Of a stretch of DNA of 64,000 nt, positions 10,788-22,299 are shown piece after piece. The notes beneath the pieces were generated by a model. The model did not search any database, was not told where the DNA came from, and was given only the letters and a program-made list of their open reading frames with translations. Source of the stretch: Simmondsia chinensis (taxonomy: Eukaryota > Streptophyta > Magnoliopsida > Caryophyllales > Simmondsiaceae); contig JAGTTD010000007.1 in assembly GCA_018398585.1 (NCBI GenBank), forward strand, positions 11,125,320-11,189,319, given 5' to 3'. A program made the translations under genes and the position numbers. Positions within the stretch are counted from its first letter, which is position 1. Every line of letters starts with the position of its first letter.

Positions 10788-11369
10788 TATTATATTTAAT
10801 TTTTTAGATTGTAAGTGTTGTTAATCCAAATGAAAGGGAAAAATCCTTTATAAAATGGTATTATGCTAACTCAAATTTTATTTAATTTTCTTAATTTGTT
10901 CTTCATAATTTTTAATACAGATACTACAATTTTTATTTTCTAATTTATGGCACTTAAAACTCTCATTTTTTCCTAATCGTTATAGAAGTTTTCCCCTTCT
11001 TTTAATTCATAACTCACAAATGATACTCTAAATATTTAGTTTATCGATCATTCTTGCCCCTAATGAAAATGCACTCTAGATTCTCCACCGCTTGTGTCAT
11101 GCTTTTACTTTGCTGATTGATTTTCTTTCTTGTGTTTCGTTTTCCTCATGTATCCTTTGTTCATGTGCACCGCATGGTTGTTTCTCTATTAGCAAAGGCA
11201 TATAAGATGCTTAGAGAAAGGAAGGAGAAGATGCAATGGAAAAGGACCATTAGGGGTGAGTATTCTTATAGAGGCGTAGCTTTGTACTTTGGAGGGTTGT
11301 TCCAAGATGCCTGGGGACTGATTAGTTCTACCAAAGAAGAGGAGTTATTTTAGCAAGTAGGTGTGTTCT

Positions 11370-11876
11370 ATGTTATGCTTCCTTCAAATTTGTTCATCAT
11401 ATTTACTTTGGGTGTGACTGGGTTGTGAGAGTCAGGAGGGCTATAGCTGATTCGTGTGGACTTCTTGTATGTGAGACTTTAGATGATTGTTTGAACTAGT
11501 TCATAAGGAAGGTTTATAATAGGAAGCCTATGAATAAAATCAGGAGACTTTGCTTTGGTGCTCTGATATATAGAGTTTGGAGAGAAAAGAATAGTAGAAG
11601 GCAAGGTGGTGAGGCGTGTTCCAGTGATAAAGTCATTAGAGATATCCAAGTGCTTACTTGGATGAGGATACATTTGTCAAGAATTAATGATCTAGAGTTG
11701 TTGTAGATAGTTGTTTGGTTTTTAATATGTTCTAGTTGTTGGAAGTGGTTCTTCTCCTTGAAGGGAATGAGTTGAGTTTTGTTTTGTTCGTGTTTATTTG
11801 ATGTATCTATAATTTTGTTGGTAGTATATAGAATTCTGCTTGCCTTTTGGCCAAAAAAATAAAAATAAAAATAAAA
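11370..11876 (+). mobile_element. L1 LINE 3' end, 5'-truncated
   Basis: One frame gives VRRAIADSCGLLVCETLDD and then FGALIYRVWREKNSRRQGG and VIRDIQVLTWMRI. This is the typical C-terminus of plant L1 ORF2 (W-R-x-x-N-x-R-R followed by the I..DI...V tail). It stops at about 11706. A short T-rich 3' UTR and an A-rich tail (aaaaaaataaaaataaaaat, 11853-11874) follow. One in-frame stop lies near 11497. Confidence 0.8.
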
Positions 11877-12047
11877 CTATGGCACTTATTAAAATAAGGT
11901 AAATAAAACAAATTTAAGATAGTTTAAATAAGAGAAGGAAATTTTTATAAATACATATGTGGAACAGTATGAATATGTAAAACAACACAGTAGAGAGAGA
12001 AGCAATACCTTCTCTCAAGAAATCAAAAAGGCAAAAAGGGGGAGAGG

Positions 12048-12049
<2 letters not shown>

Positions 12050-12079
<30 letters not shown>
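12050..12079. repeat. (AG)n microsatellite
   Basis: About fifteen AG units in a purine-rich stretch (12030-12090). The RERERE-type frame across it is only the translated repeat. Confidence 0.95.
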
Positions 12080-12083
<4 letters not shown>

Positions 12084-12181
12084 AGAAAGGAATGATACAA
12101 TGAAGAAGAAAATTAAGTGTAGAGGGAGAAGAACAATCCCAACTCAAATACAGAGCTTAAATCTGGTGCATCTAACTCCAC

Positions 12182-12271
12182 CAATCTAGTGTGGAGATTC
12201 TTTGTTAGCTTAACTAGCTGTGATAACAATCTAGTGTGGAGATTCTTTGTTAGCTTAACTAGCTGTGATAA
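12182..12271. repeat. perfect 45-bp tandem duplication
   Basis: Two copies of a 45-bp unit (caatctagtgtggagattct at 12182 and 12227) are identical until the final bases. They sit just upstream of the L1 ORF1 remnant. Confidence 0.93.
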
Positions 12272-13268
12272 TGATGGCAAAGGGGAAAACAGTATGTATA
12301 CAAAGTCGTTTCTTTTTTGGAACCCTAAGTGTAAGATTTTTGGACAATTGCCCCTTAGGACCCCATTGACTCAGAGCCTCACAACACGACTTACCCGTTG
12401 GAATTTCAAATCCAAGTGTTTGTGGTACCTCCGCCCAAACTAGAACATCTATTAAATGAGCCCTCCAACATTTCGATCTTGTTTATAGCCTCCACCCGGG
12501 GGGTGATTACTTCCCCCTAGAAGGTCACCATAGACCCCTGGGAAGAAATCAACAGGTGAACAAGTTGACCATATCACTGATAGGGTAAATGAGATGTCGG
12601 CTCTGTGTTTGATTGGCTAGGTTTAGGGCAAAGATGTTCCATCAATTATTAGGGTGAAAACTAGAGTAGATTGGAAAATAATTAAGGGTTAGGTTAACTC
12701 AGTAGAGCTGGGTAATGGGTGGGTCCTTATGAAATTTTCCTCTTTTTTTTTTGTTAAGTCCTCATGAATTTTCTACTACAACTGATAAAGATAATGTGTG
12801 GGTGGGAAGGCTTTGGTTTGTGCAAACCCGTAACTTTGTTGTCTATCCTTCGGTGGAAGTGTTTGATCCCTTTGAGGTTGTGATTGAGGAGGTGGACCAA
12901 TGGATTCGAATCAAGCGTCTCCCCAAGGAATTCTAGGATTTTGACTCTAAGTAGCATCCTTATAAGCTGTAGAATGCCTTATCCGTCTTGATGGGTGTAC
13001 TGAAAGTTAATCTAACGGGATGTTTTCTAGGACCTGTGTTGAGATTAGAGTTCGTGAGACTTCAATGAGTAAGGTCACGGTTAACTTTCAAGGAGGAGAA
13101 AAATGCTACCATGTTAGGTACAAGGGCCTTTATGAGTTCTTACTATTTATAGAATTGAGAACCATGTGGTTGACGACTGCCCAAACTTTAGTAAGTCCAC
13201 AAAAATTTTGCTTATTGTAGAGCATTTTTGGAGAGGACCTTCCTATTTCTAAGCCTCATGTTAGTTTT

Positions 13269-13279
13269 GGGGGGGGGGG
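13269..13279. repeat. G-homopolymer (11 bp)
   Basis: Run of 11 G inside the L1 ORF1 remnant; it expands a ggg codon context and breaks the frame. Confidence 0.95.
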
Positions 13280-13538
13280 ATGCAATAAAGAGGTGGGTCT
13301 ATGTTCTTCCTATGGGTCTATGTTCTTCCTAGGAAGTGAATACGTAAGGATCATAAATCATCTTCTTTAGGTAACAAGAATGAATTTCCAAACATTGTGG
13401 TCAAGAAGCAAGTAATGATAGGGGAAGAGGAGGAAATGGCAGAAAATAAGGAGTAAGAAGGGGAATGGAGATAGAAATAAGGGCAAGAAGGAGGTTGAGA
13501 GTGGGATTCCTGAAGGTAAGATGGGTTCCTCAAAGGTT

Positions 13539-13559
13539 GGGGGGGGGGGGGGGGGGGGG
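13539..13559. repeat. G-homopolymer (21 bp)
   Basis: Run of 21 G in the ORF1 C-terminal region, after caaaggtt. One of six long G tracts in the window, all G on the plus strand. Confidence 0.95.
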
Positions 13560-14339
13560 ATTCTCTGTTGTTAAGGAGGTGACTCTAACAAGGAAGAGGC
13601 AGTCAAATAAGGACTACGATAGCAAAGAGGGGAAAATATAGATTCTATGTTTAATGAGAATTCAAACTATGTGGGCATGTAACTCGAAAAAGGATAAGGA
13701 TACCCCTTTGGGATTCGAAGAAGGCAACGGTGAAAAGGATGCGTTAGAAGATGATGAGTTAAAGGACAATCAGAGGAGTATATTGATAGTGTCATCTAAC
13801 TTAACAAAGAGGTGTAAGATTTCTGTATCAGGTGAGTTCACTATTCGAAGCCCCAAGTCGGATGATAGTAGCCCTACATCAATGAATGGATGATGATGTG
13901 TAGGAGGCTCGAGCTATCTTTTCTATTTGTTTGGAGGGCTTGTGATTGCTGTGGATGGGATAGACTGGTTTTTGTTGTTTACCCTATCATTGTTGGTCTT
14001 TGGTTCTTTTAGTTCATTTGTGTACAAGTGCATAGTGGGAATTATTAGTGAATCTTGCTAAGTTATGGCTATTAGAAATTTTTATATAGGGTGTTCTGTT
14101 GCATCTCTGTTTAGTGCTATATGGATGTTGGGGTGAGTCATGTAATGTTGTTAATAAGATTTGGCAATTATCAGATATGATTATGGTTATTATGCTTTCT
14201 AGTTATTCTCTATGCTATTGTAATTTCTGGGTGTATCCGCATTACGTTTACTTTTTTGCTGAATATTTGTGTTTATATGAGTGACTGGATAGTGGATGTT
14301 ATCTATTTCTTGCACTTCTTCTCTCATGCTAGCCCCTGG

Positions 14340-15085
14340 GGCATTGTTTCTCAACCCTGCAATATTCAGGGTTTGGCTGGACCTATTGTGTATCATGAGC
14401 TTTGGGAGCTTGCTAGAAAATTTAAGCTAGATATTACATTCTAGGGTTTATTCCCTTTTTTCCTCTCTGGGATTTGATGATGGGATGCATGCACCTCTTA
14501 TTAATCAAACAAGTAAGCTTTTGATTCAATGGGGGAAAAAAAATGACTTTCGACTCAACCATCAACTTCATTTATCATAGAATTGCAAGGTACTATAGCT
14601 AAAACATATTAGTTCTTATTTCTCCTTATTAGAGGTTTATGCCCCTACAAGAGAGGATGAGAAAGATGATTTTTGGAAAACCTTACCAGGTATGGTAAAG
14701 CAATTCCGTGGTGCTTAATTGGAGATTTTATTGAGCTCTGTCTTTAAGTAGATAAGGTAGGGGGAAACAAGGTTGCGGATTAAAGATTCAAGAGGGTTAA
14801 TTCCTTTTGTCAAACTTTTGGCCTAGTTGGTATCCCTTGAAATGGCTATAAATATTTCTAAAGCAGCGTGATAAATCCCTTGATTTAGGAGAGACTTAGG
14901 AGAGTTATAGTGAAATTGAGTTAGCTTCATCCTTTTCCCTAGTGCTTTGTTCTAAATGGTCAAATGGTTATACCTAATCATAGTCCTTTTGTCCATCATA
15001 AAAAGGTACAATCCCTGCTAAAACCTAGACTATTTAGATTTGAAGTTGGGTGGCTTAACTCTGATATTATTAGGCCATAGTAAAG
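14340..15085 (+). pseudogene. L1 ORF2 endonuclease domain, degenerate
   Basis: CNIQGLAGPIVYHELWELAR matches the WNxRGLG start of the plant L1 apurinic-like endonuclease. It is followed, with frame changes, by VYAPTREDEKDDFWKTL, a WCLIGDF motif (the metal-binding GDFN box, here GDFI), and NHSPFVHHKKVQSLLKPRLF near the SDH...L region and RPFRFE end. This domain nicks target DNA to prime reverse transcription. It is broken by many stops and ends at the poly-T of the 15097 insertion. Confidence 0.83.
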
Positions 15086-15096
15086 ATGATTTAGGC

Positions 15097-16540
15097 TTTT
15101 TTTTTTTTTTGATAAATCAGTGAGAGTTTAATTTATGAAAAAGTGAAAGATGCAGGAATATAAGGGGCATACCCCAGGACATAGCAAAGGCCAACAAAGC
15201 AATTACAAAAGAAAGCTAGACAAGCTATAAAACAAACAAGGAGAAAAGCCAAAACAATAGGAAAGAAAGACTACTTTAAGTGTCAATCCCCCACTCCTGA
15301 AGAAGATCATCATGATGATGAGAATCACGGAGAGAAGGAGCTGCAAGAAGGCCACTCCGAATAATATTAGTAATCTCCCCACTCATTGTATAAGCAGGTC
15401 TATAGTGGTTTCTTTGAATCCTTAGGTTTCGCTCATACTAGAGGATATACACTGTCATTGGTAGAGGTCACAAAGGTAGTCCCAACCATCTGTACAACGG
15501 TGGGCACCTTGGCCCCTATAGCTAATTTAGTCACTTTGCACTCAACTAGTGGTGGGCATTGAGAAGAGATAGACGCTTCATTGTCCTTATCAGACAGACA
15601 GGCGAACTGGTTCAGTATGCTTGGCACACTAGCCTCCTGGTTCAAAGTACATAGCACGAGCTCAGCGATCCCAACTAAGGCATCCTGGGCCTTATTAACC
15701 CCATTGGAAGGGATGATAGAATGACTCAAGTCCTCCCCACTTTAGGTAGACAAATCGGCCTAAACAAGGAAATCAGAAAGATCCAACAAGTCCTTGATAT
15801 GGGATCCGGAAGTAGAATGGAAAAATCGAGTGATAGAAGAATCAAGTGCGATGACTAGGGCTTGTCATGACCCAGTTGGGCCCACCATTTTAGGACGGCC
15901 TTGTACTGCCTTCCCCCCACTCCCCATGGCCGACCCCAGAGGGGTCACATCCGCCCTTGCTCGAGATGTAAGACTCGCTACGTGAAGAGGAGCACGAAAC
16001 CACACTTTCGTCCCCTCCACCACAACCTGCCCGGACAGTTGGGAGGCCCAGTCCCAAATGCTTGACTTGAGTCGGCCAGGGAGCCCCCAATGACTAGGCA
16101 AGCTGCTACCTCAGCCGAGTAAGCCCAAGGGACCCAAATGAAAAGCCCACTATACCTTCGTCACCCTCTAATTGCCCAACGACAGAAATATCGAGCCTAG
16201 CAACTACAATAGTAGTACTAGGCCCAGCCAAAGTAGCAACCCAACAACAATAGCTCCCATATTCGGCCCTTCAACAACAGTGGCATGCCCAACAAATTCA
16301 GACCAACAGGGAGGGTTGAAGGCCCCTGTCCAACATGCATGGACCGAAAAGATGGGCCAGTCACAAAATCTCCAACCAAAGGCCCAACCCAAGCACCCTT
16401 TGGCCTGACATCACTAGCATCCCCTAGCTCAATCTCTACCAAAGCAACACATGGCCTAAGGCAAGGAATCGACCCAAGATGGTTCATAAGCTCGGGATGA
16501 TAAGGTGCTATTAGAAGGCATCCTGCTTTTATCAAGGGGT
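15097..16540 (-). mobile_element. L1-type element lacking ORF2 (ORF1 tail, 3' UTR, poly-A)
   Basis: On the minus strand an ORF1-like, Gly/Pro-rich coding stretch (16218-16568; 15865-16101; 15433-15729, separate frames) runs straight into a typical plant L1 3' UTR (ttgtaattgctttgttggcc, then ggggtatgcccc). It ends in a 14-base poly-A, read as poly-T at 15097-15110. No endonuclease or RT sequence lies between ORF1 and the 3' UTR. The 5' end is only approximate, and no target duplication was found. It interrupts the older L1 ORF2 between endonuclease and RT. Its organisation matches 44693-47828. Confidence 0.7.
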
Positions 16541-16568
16541 CAGTAGGCGTGAATTTGGACAATAACAC
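15280..16568 (-). pseudogene. ORF1-like protein of ORF2-less L1
   Basis: Three minus-strand frames overlap end to end. The first (MLLSKFTPTDPLIKAGCLL...) is rich in Gly, Pro and Leu, like the low-complexity C-terminal half of plant L1 ORF1. The last (MSHSIIPSNGVNKAQDALVG) ends with SLRDSHHHDDLLQEWGIDT and a stop near 15285, immediately before the 3' UTR. No DUF4283 core is present, so the copy is 5' truncated. The assignment rests on the L1 3' UTR and poly-A directly behind it. Confidence 0.55.
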
Positions 16569-16774
16569 AACGAGAATTAAGGAGGTTCAAGAGAGACTTC
16601 TATTAGACCTTGGTAATGTTGGGTTGAACAAAACGTTGTACCAATTAACAATGCAACACGAGAAGCTTTTGTGTTTAAAATACCATCATGAAGAATGGTT
16701 AACAAAGGATGATAGGAATTCCAAATATTTTAAGCTTTCAGTGATTGCAGGGAGAAAGTGTACATCTATTTTAT
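16546..16774 (+). pseudogene. L1 ORF2 endonuclease-RT linker
   Basis: LLCLKYHHEEWLTKDDRNSK followed by YFKLSVIAGRKCTSI matches the conserved (W)R-x-K-S-R...WL..GDRNT.FFH......RR motif of plant L1 ORF2. It continues the endonuclease frame after the 15097-16540 insertion. It is cut by the RTE end at 16775 and resumes at 16982 (NARVLV then DNEAVIKDFFRRINSLYG). Confidence 0.85.
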
Positions 16775-16978
16775 AACGACAACAACAACAACAATAACCG
16801 TCCCAGGGCCACAAGGGCTCTCATCGAGGCACGGTTTTTTTTTGGGGGGGGGGGGGGGGGGTGTACGTAACCTCACCCCTTTAGGGTGTGACCCTAAAGA
16901 GAGGCTGTATCCGAGTGCCCCCAACTCTAAAAAGAGGTGTCATTCTTCAGGTTACCAGGGATCTTATAAGCCTTTGGA
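16775..16978 (-). mobile_element. RTE LINE 3' end, short copy
   Basis: Starts with the caacaacaacaacaat tail (minus-strand TTG repeat), then the family signature (acaagggctctcatcgaggc), an 18-base G run (16844-16861) and tgaccctaaagagaggctgt. It splits the L1 ORF2 frame cleanly, so it inserted into the older L1. A target duplication is uncertain (ttttataa left, tcttataa right). Confidence 0.85.
16844..16861. repeat. G-homopolymer (18 bp) in RTE copy
   Basis: Eighteen G at the same position relative to the tail as the runs at 3422 and 33670, preceded here by nine T. Confidence 0.95.
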
Positions 16979-16981
16979 ATA

Positions 16982-18330
16982 ATTGAATGCTAGAGTTTTA
17001 GTTTAGGACAATGAAGCTGTAATAAAGGATTTTTTTAGACGAATAAATTCGTTGTATGGTTTTTGAGATGAATCCTCATAAAACCTTGGGGCCTAATGGC
17101 TTCTGTGCTTTATTTTTTTCCATAGTTTTGAATAACGATTGGCAAAGATGTGTGCAAGGCTATCAAGGCTAGTTTGAAAGGTCGCCAGCTTTTGCGTGAA
17201 ATTAATCATACGTGTTTTATGCTTATTCCGAAATCTGTCTCCCCGTAGAATGTTAATTCCTTGAGGTCGATTAGCCTCTATAATATCTTGTGTAAAACAA
17301 TTGTAATGGTTATGACAAATTGTTTGAAACCTATTCTATCTAATGGATTTTTCAGTGGCAAGTTATCCTTGGAAGGTCAATTCAAGATAATATCCTTATC
17401 AATCATGAGGGTTTGATGCCATTTAGGAGAAAGCAGGGATGATTAGGTTGGGTGCTATTAAACTGGATGTGAAAAAGGCACACGATGAAGTGGAAGTATC
17501 TTTGTCAAGCCTTTATAAAAATTGGGTTTGAACGAAAATGGGTATGTTGGGTGATGGAGTGGGTCATGTTCACATCATTTTCGGTTTTCATTTAGGACGT
17601 TTCGATTGGATGATCTGCCCCTAGTAGAATGTTAAGGGAAGGTGATCCTCTCTTTCCTTGCCTTTTTATCCTCTGTTTGGAAGCACTGGCTTCGGACTTG
17701 CAGGCCTGGAGCGGAGTGAAGAATTTTGGAATTAGTAATATGATTGCCTAAGATACCCTAAGTGTCCCTTGCCTTTTCTATGCTAATGACTGCTTTCTAT
17801 TATGCGATGCTCGAATGGAGGCATTGCTAGGCTCCAAAATGTAGTGCAAATTTACTGTAGAGTATCAGGGCAGCTTGTTAGTTTGGAAAGTTTGTTATTT
17901 TTTCATCAAATGTTAAGAGATATTTAAGGCAAATGATTAGTGACTTCTTGATATTCCAGGACCCCGATCAGTAGGGAATATCTTGGCTGCCTCTTTGATG
18001 TGGGAAGGTTCAGTTCTCGAGTGGCTGCTAACGTCATTGAAAAGCTCCCTTCGAAGATTGGTAATTGGAAAGTGAATCTCTTCTCTAAGATTATGAAATG
18101 CTTTCAGATCCCTAAGAAAGGTGAGCGGGACTGGGACAGGGTGTGTAGACAATTATTTCCGAAAGCAAATTCGAAAAGGGATATCCCACTCCCGATCAAG
18201 AAGAGCGTGTGGCACTTCGAGGGGAGCCTATTTGCTTGGTATAAGATTTGTAAACCCAAGGGAGCAAGAGGGCTTAGTCTTCATAGAATGGATGTCATCA
18301 TTATGACACTTCTCTACAAGCTAGGCTGAA
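16982..18330 (+). pseudogene. L1 ORF2 reverse transcriptase, degenerate
   Basis: NPHKTLGPNGFCALFF is the (K)APGPDGF entry motif. REINHTCFMLIPKS and SLRSISLYNILCKTI match the conserved LIPK and R-P-I-S-L-x-N fingers. Palm motif A and the FADD box are blurred by stops (about 17420-17830; AFSMLMTAF lies where FADD is expected). EYLGCLFDVGRFSS and NWKVNLFSKIMK follow as the thumb. The domain would copy L1 RNA at the nick. Many stops make it non-functional. Confidence 0.85.
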
Positions 18331-18727
18331 AAGTTCTAAATGGTTAGGATAATGTCTGGGTTAAAGTGATTATTGATAAGTATGTAAAGGGGGACGACTT
18401 GTTTACTTATGATGGAAAGAAAAATAGATTCCCCAACTTAGAAACGGATACTATTGATTAGGATTGTTTTCAAGCAAGGCATTCGATGGAAAATAGAAAA
18501 CGGGTCAAAAATATAGCTTTTGATATGTTAGATGGGTGGCAGATAAGCCTCTGGAAGAGTTGGTTAATGAAGAATTGGAAGGTAGATATCCGAATCTCAA
18601 GCTATCAGATTTCATTCAAAATGGTGGATGGAATATGAAGAAGATTCACGACGCCCCTCCTAGGCACCTTCACTTGAAAGTTTTAGGAATTTCTCTCCCT
18701 AAGAATGATGTTGTTGCTAAAAGATTA
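18331..18727 (+). pseudogene. L1 ORF2 post-RT region
   Basis: WYKICKPKGARGLSLHRMDV and LLYKLG lead from the thumb. NVWVKVIIDKYVKGDD is the LW.KV...KY motif. PLEELVNEELEGRYPNLKLS and DFIQNGGWNMKKI match the conserved V.DFI..G.WN pattern. The frame breaks at the hAT-like insertion and continues at 19600 with SGEFSVKSSTSLAKKNLE. Confidence 0.83.
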
Positions 18728-19599
18728 CAGTGTAAATGAGTCGAGTCGAGCCTAAGCTTGTCAAGTTTGAGGCCCAGGTTGACTTGTCAATATTTAGCTT
18801 TGCTCGGGCTTGGCTTAAAGCTCTCTGAGCCTGGAAATTTCAGGCTCAAGCTAAATTCGTTATAAGCTCGGGCCCCGCTCGCTATTGGCTAGAGCTCAGC
18901 CCGCCACAAGCCACGGCGCATGCTTGTCCAACTTAAATTCACCGACTATGAGTTATCTTAGCTTGATAACACGATTGAGCCAGTTCTAAATTATAAAACT
19001 ACAATTTCTATAAGCTTGATAACACGATTGAGCCAATTCTAAATTATAAAACTACAATTTCTATAATAAAGAATTTAAATGTCATTTATATCAATTATAT
19101 ATTACGTAACACTTGTTGATATGTGTCAAGTTGACAACATGCATAATTTTTACATTAATGTTCATGTCACCCAAAAAAATCTTCACAGAAAAAGCAAGCT
19201 TATACTCGTTTTATTTTATTTTTTTATTATTCAAAATTTAAAAGCAAGAAGTCATGCATGTTACTAATATGTAATCAACTTTAACTATAATAGCATTTTC
19301 AAACTTGAAACAAGCTCAGACCATTATTTAATAGGTAATAGGGAAGGATATTAATGAGGGGGTTAAATTTTTAAATTTACGGTTTTAATTTAAATTAATT
19401 AAAGAAATAATACTTGAAATTTAAATAAATATTAAATTTTGCTATTTTTATATTCAGGCTTGGTTAGCCTCGTGAGCTCACAAGCTCAAGCTTTACACTA
19501 CGGCTCGAGTTCGACTCCTTTAGGATAACGAGCCGGCTTGGGCTCATGGGAACCTAGTTGTACGAGCTTTATGACAAACAGACGAGTTTACACCCTTAT
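18728..19599. mobile_element. hAT-like non-autonomous element
   Basis: The ends are cagtgtaaatgag and (right, reverse complement) taagggtgtaaactcg. They match the CAGGGGTGTAAA-type ends of plant hAT-like elements. Both sub-terminal regions are rich in GAGC/GCTC motifs. The flanks aaagatta (18720-18727) and aaagatgt (19600-19607) look like an 8-bp target duplication with two changes. Removing it restores the L1 ORF2 reading. It encodes nothing recognisable. Confidence 0.75.
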
Positions 19600-19731
19600 A
19601 AAGATGTTTGGATTTATAGGATCAGGTGAGTTTAGTGTTAAATCGTCCACATCGCTAGCAAAAAAAAATCTGGAATAGTATGACAGGAACTCATGTGAGT
19701 GTGGATATTCATCCAAAGTTGAAAATATTTC
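19600..19731 (+). pseudogene. L1 ORF2 zinc-binding region, part 1
   Basis: SGEFSVKSSTSLAKK is the conserved (S)G.FSVKSAY motif before the C-terminal zinc-binding region of plant L1 ORF2. It is interrupted by the solo LTR at 19732. Confidence 0.8.
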
Positions 19732-20180
19732 TGTGCGGAAATAAATAATTCTCCCGGTATGCAATCGAATCAAATACCACGACAAATCGAGAAATAAATG
19801 GACTAAAAGAGAATAGAAACAATGGATACAATGATTTACGTAGAAACCCCTTTACAATCGAAAGGGGAGAAAACCACGGGCGAAGATTGGAGCTTTTATT
19901 ATTGAATCAAAAGCAGAATTACAATATCTCTCTCACACTCAATTTTATTGGCGGTGCCGCTAGGGAAACAACCTCACGTATGAATTGGATGCTTTGTGAC
20001 GTAACCCTACGTCGGTATTTATAAAGCTGGGAAAACGCGCTTCCCAATCGATCGGTACTTCACCGATCAATCGGCTCGCTCACTGCAGGTGTCCTTCTTT
20101 TACGTAACTTTCCTGATCGATCGGCCTCCTCGCTGCATCCCTACTGAAATACCAAGTAATTTTGAGATTTTTTCCTAACA
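19732..20180 (-). mobile_element. solo LTR (449 bp) with perfect target duplication
   Basis: Ends are TG...CA on either strand (tgtgcgg ... tttcctaaca). The five bases atttc lie on both sides (19727-19731 and 20181-20185). There is no internal sequence, so it is a solo LTR left by recombination between two LTRs. Minus orientation is inferred from TATA-like tttataaata (plus-strand 20014-20023, reversed) and aataaaagc (reversed, near 19895). The family is not known. Confidence 0.88.
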
Positions 20181-20185
20181 ATTTC

Positions 20186-20604
20186 CCGTGACAAGCCCAA
20201 AGTGACAGGTTGCTATTGGTAATCAGGTCATAAAGCGTGGCATTCACCATGGTGTTCATGGCTCCTAATGCAATTTTGCTCATGAGACTCTTAAACATGT
20301 TTTGTTCCTTCGTCCTATGTTCAATCTAATTTGAAGAAGTTCCAAGAATATGAATTAGTTGGGGATGCTTCCAGAGCAACGAGATTCTGTGACAGATCCA
20401 CAGACACTTGACGATGAGAGGTATGAAGGGGCATGATGCACTTCTTAGGTTCATTGTTTTATGCTGTCAAATTTTGAAAGAGAGGAACAATGTTTGTTTC
20501 GTGAAGAACGGTCCAAGCATCATAAGACTATCATTCTTGCTAATCACATGCTCATGGATTGGTCCCGCCGTTGTATCGTAGATGAAGAAGTAGATGGTAA
20601 GGAT
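20186..20604 (+). pseudogene. L1 ORF2 zinc-binding region, part 2
   Basis: The interrupted L1 continues: ILKERNNVCFVKNGPSIIR matches the WR.RN...F stretch near the end of plant L1 ORF2. A Cys/His-rich stretch (CFLCHHGVHGS) sits before it. Tat element A begins at 20609 and cuts it; RNase H follows at 32966. Confidence 0.72.
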
Positions 20605-20608
20605 GATG

Positions 20609-22006
20609 TGTGTTTGCTCCTTTTGTTTGCTTAATGTGTGTGTGTGGGGTCATCATAAAAACAAAATCAAACATAAATGCAACATGGGACTCACAACGAC
20701 TTGGGAGCAAAGCTAAATTCTGATCCGCACATATTTGACCTCAACTAATCACCTTTGTTTTTTGGAAAAAGGATGGTCTTTTTGTGAATTCAACTTCGGT
20801 TTAAAATTTTAATGTGGATTGTACTTTTGCTCCAATTAAGGAGACATTAAAAAAAAAAATTTATGGATTTTTTGGTTACTAATTGACAGAAAATTAAAGG
20901 AATATGGACCCGGGTCAATGGCAGTTAAGGTCAGGAGCTAAGCCCGCAGACACTTTTTCTCGAACACATAAAACCTAGGAACTAGGGTGGAGACAAACTC
21001 AAGAGCTCATCAGCCTACTTACAAGCTCAAGTCAATCAGATTTTTAGGCCTGGCACCAATGACTTTTAATAACTTGAATGAGTTACAGTTTGACAAGAAT
21101 AAGATGGAGCAAACCGTATTTGAGTTATTGGATGAGGACCAAGAAATCAAAGTCAGGTCTGGGCTGTCAAAGCCTTTAAACAATAACTCAAACCTAAGTT
21201 CACCTGATTATCAAGTAGTGGCAGCGGTGTTCAGACAAATGCAATCAAGGTCAAGCCTTGGCTCATCAAAGCCTTAAACCAACACCTCAATTCTTAACTC
21301 GTCGATTGTTGGGAACAGATTAAAATGAAGAGTTCATGCCTGAAACCCGAAATGTTTTATGGCCTTGGAAGAAAGTAAGTACAAAGTATTCTAATCTATG
21401 CTAAGCAAAGCTAAGTTACACTACTCTTTAGTAAAAAGCACAAGTGTGCTATAAAGAAACTTGAAGATATTTGTATGGTGGTGCTGAACACTTTACAACT
21501 ATAATTGTGTCTCTTATTTATAGAAAAGCGAAGTAACTTTTGCATCTTACAATTCCGGCATCTCTTTCTCATTTCTATCTCAATGTTTCTTTGGTGCACT
21601 GAATGGGCAATGATCGTACCATGAAAACTTATCCTCAAGCGTCTTTCTGGAAGCCCCATGTCCGTATAAATCGCTGGAGTTTCTTCTTGATGCCCCACAT
21701 TCCTTTGGATATACTTTGGGCTCATACACCTAGAAATGCGCTTCAAATAACTGCCTTGAGCCTCAAAACCACATGTCTTGTAGCCTTTTGAGAAGTCCCT
21801 TGAGCTCGTGCCTTTTACCTTATCAACCGTCTTGAGAAGTTGACATCCCATGAGGGATTTAACTTTTCAAGCAATTGGGCACAAGATGCTACTATCTTAG
21901 AATTCAAAGGCCTATCATCCCTCAAGGATGCCCCTACGTGACAAACACATGACCCTTAGTCTCAAAACAGTGTCGTCCCAACTCTCTTGAGTTTGGGGTG
22001 TAAACA
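20609..22006 (-). repeat. 3' LTR of Tat element A (1398 bp)
   Basis: Aligns along its length with 31639-32965: tgtgtttgctcc versus tgtgttcgct at the left, and gtttggggtgtaaaca versus gtttgggatgtaaaca at the right. On the minus strand it reads TGTTTACACC...ACACA. The copies look clearly diverged by eye, so the insertion is not recent. Short frames inside it are LTR sequence, not genes. Confidence 0.88.
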
Positions 22007-22019
22007 AATGCCCCTCTTT
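22007..22019 (-). other. polypurine tract of Tat element A
   Basis: Minus strand reads taaagaggggcatt immediately before the 3' LTR start TGTTTAC. Confidence 0.8.
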
Positions 22020-22299
22020 AGTCGTTGGTAATTTCAGATTTCCAACAGGTAAAAAATCTGCCTGATTTTACCTTTAGTGGCTACAAGGAACCCGAGAGAG
22101 TACTGTTTGATGTTTTAAGCTTCCGTCATTTCCACATGTCTATAAATATGATAGTTAGGGCTTCAAAAAGTTTTGTTGTTTGCTATGTGCTCTCTCTGCA
22201 TTGCAATCAAGTGCTTTAACACTTGCTCTCAGCTTTCGAATCTTCATTCTTGTTGCTGATTACATTCTTAGAGCTTTAGATTTCTTTAAATCATAAAAA

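Larger units (their letters stand above)
12560..13893 (+). pseudogene. L1 ORF1 (DUF4283 RNA-binding protein), degenerate
   Basis: KDVPSIIRVKTRVDWKIIKG and then LWFVQTRNFVVYPSVEVFDP and QWIRIKRLPKEF match the DUF4283 fold of plant L1 ORF1 proteins, which bind element RNA. Around 13090-13215 a CCHC-like knuckle is visible in another frame (LYEF then ENHVVDDCP). A charged, low-complexity C-terminus follows to the stop near 13891. Frameshifts occur near 12936 and 13090. G-homopolymers at 13269-13279 and 13539-13559 interrupt the frame. 13894-14340 is the T-rich spacer before ORF2. Confidence 0.82.

Noticed and set aside
11959..12189. 76-codon frame with RERERE run
   Set aside because: Translated AG microsatellite; no domain.
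16204..16568. Overlapping frames on both strands (62-116 codons)
   Set aside because: GC-rich antisense shadows; only the minus-strand reading fits the L1 ORF1 tail.
20987..21851. Two ~100-145-codon frames in the Tat A LTR
   Set aside because: They lie wholly within the LTR, on opposite strands, without conservation of frame in the partner LTR.
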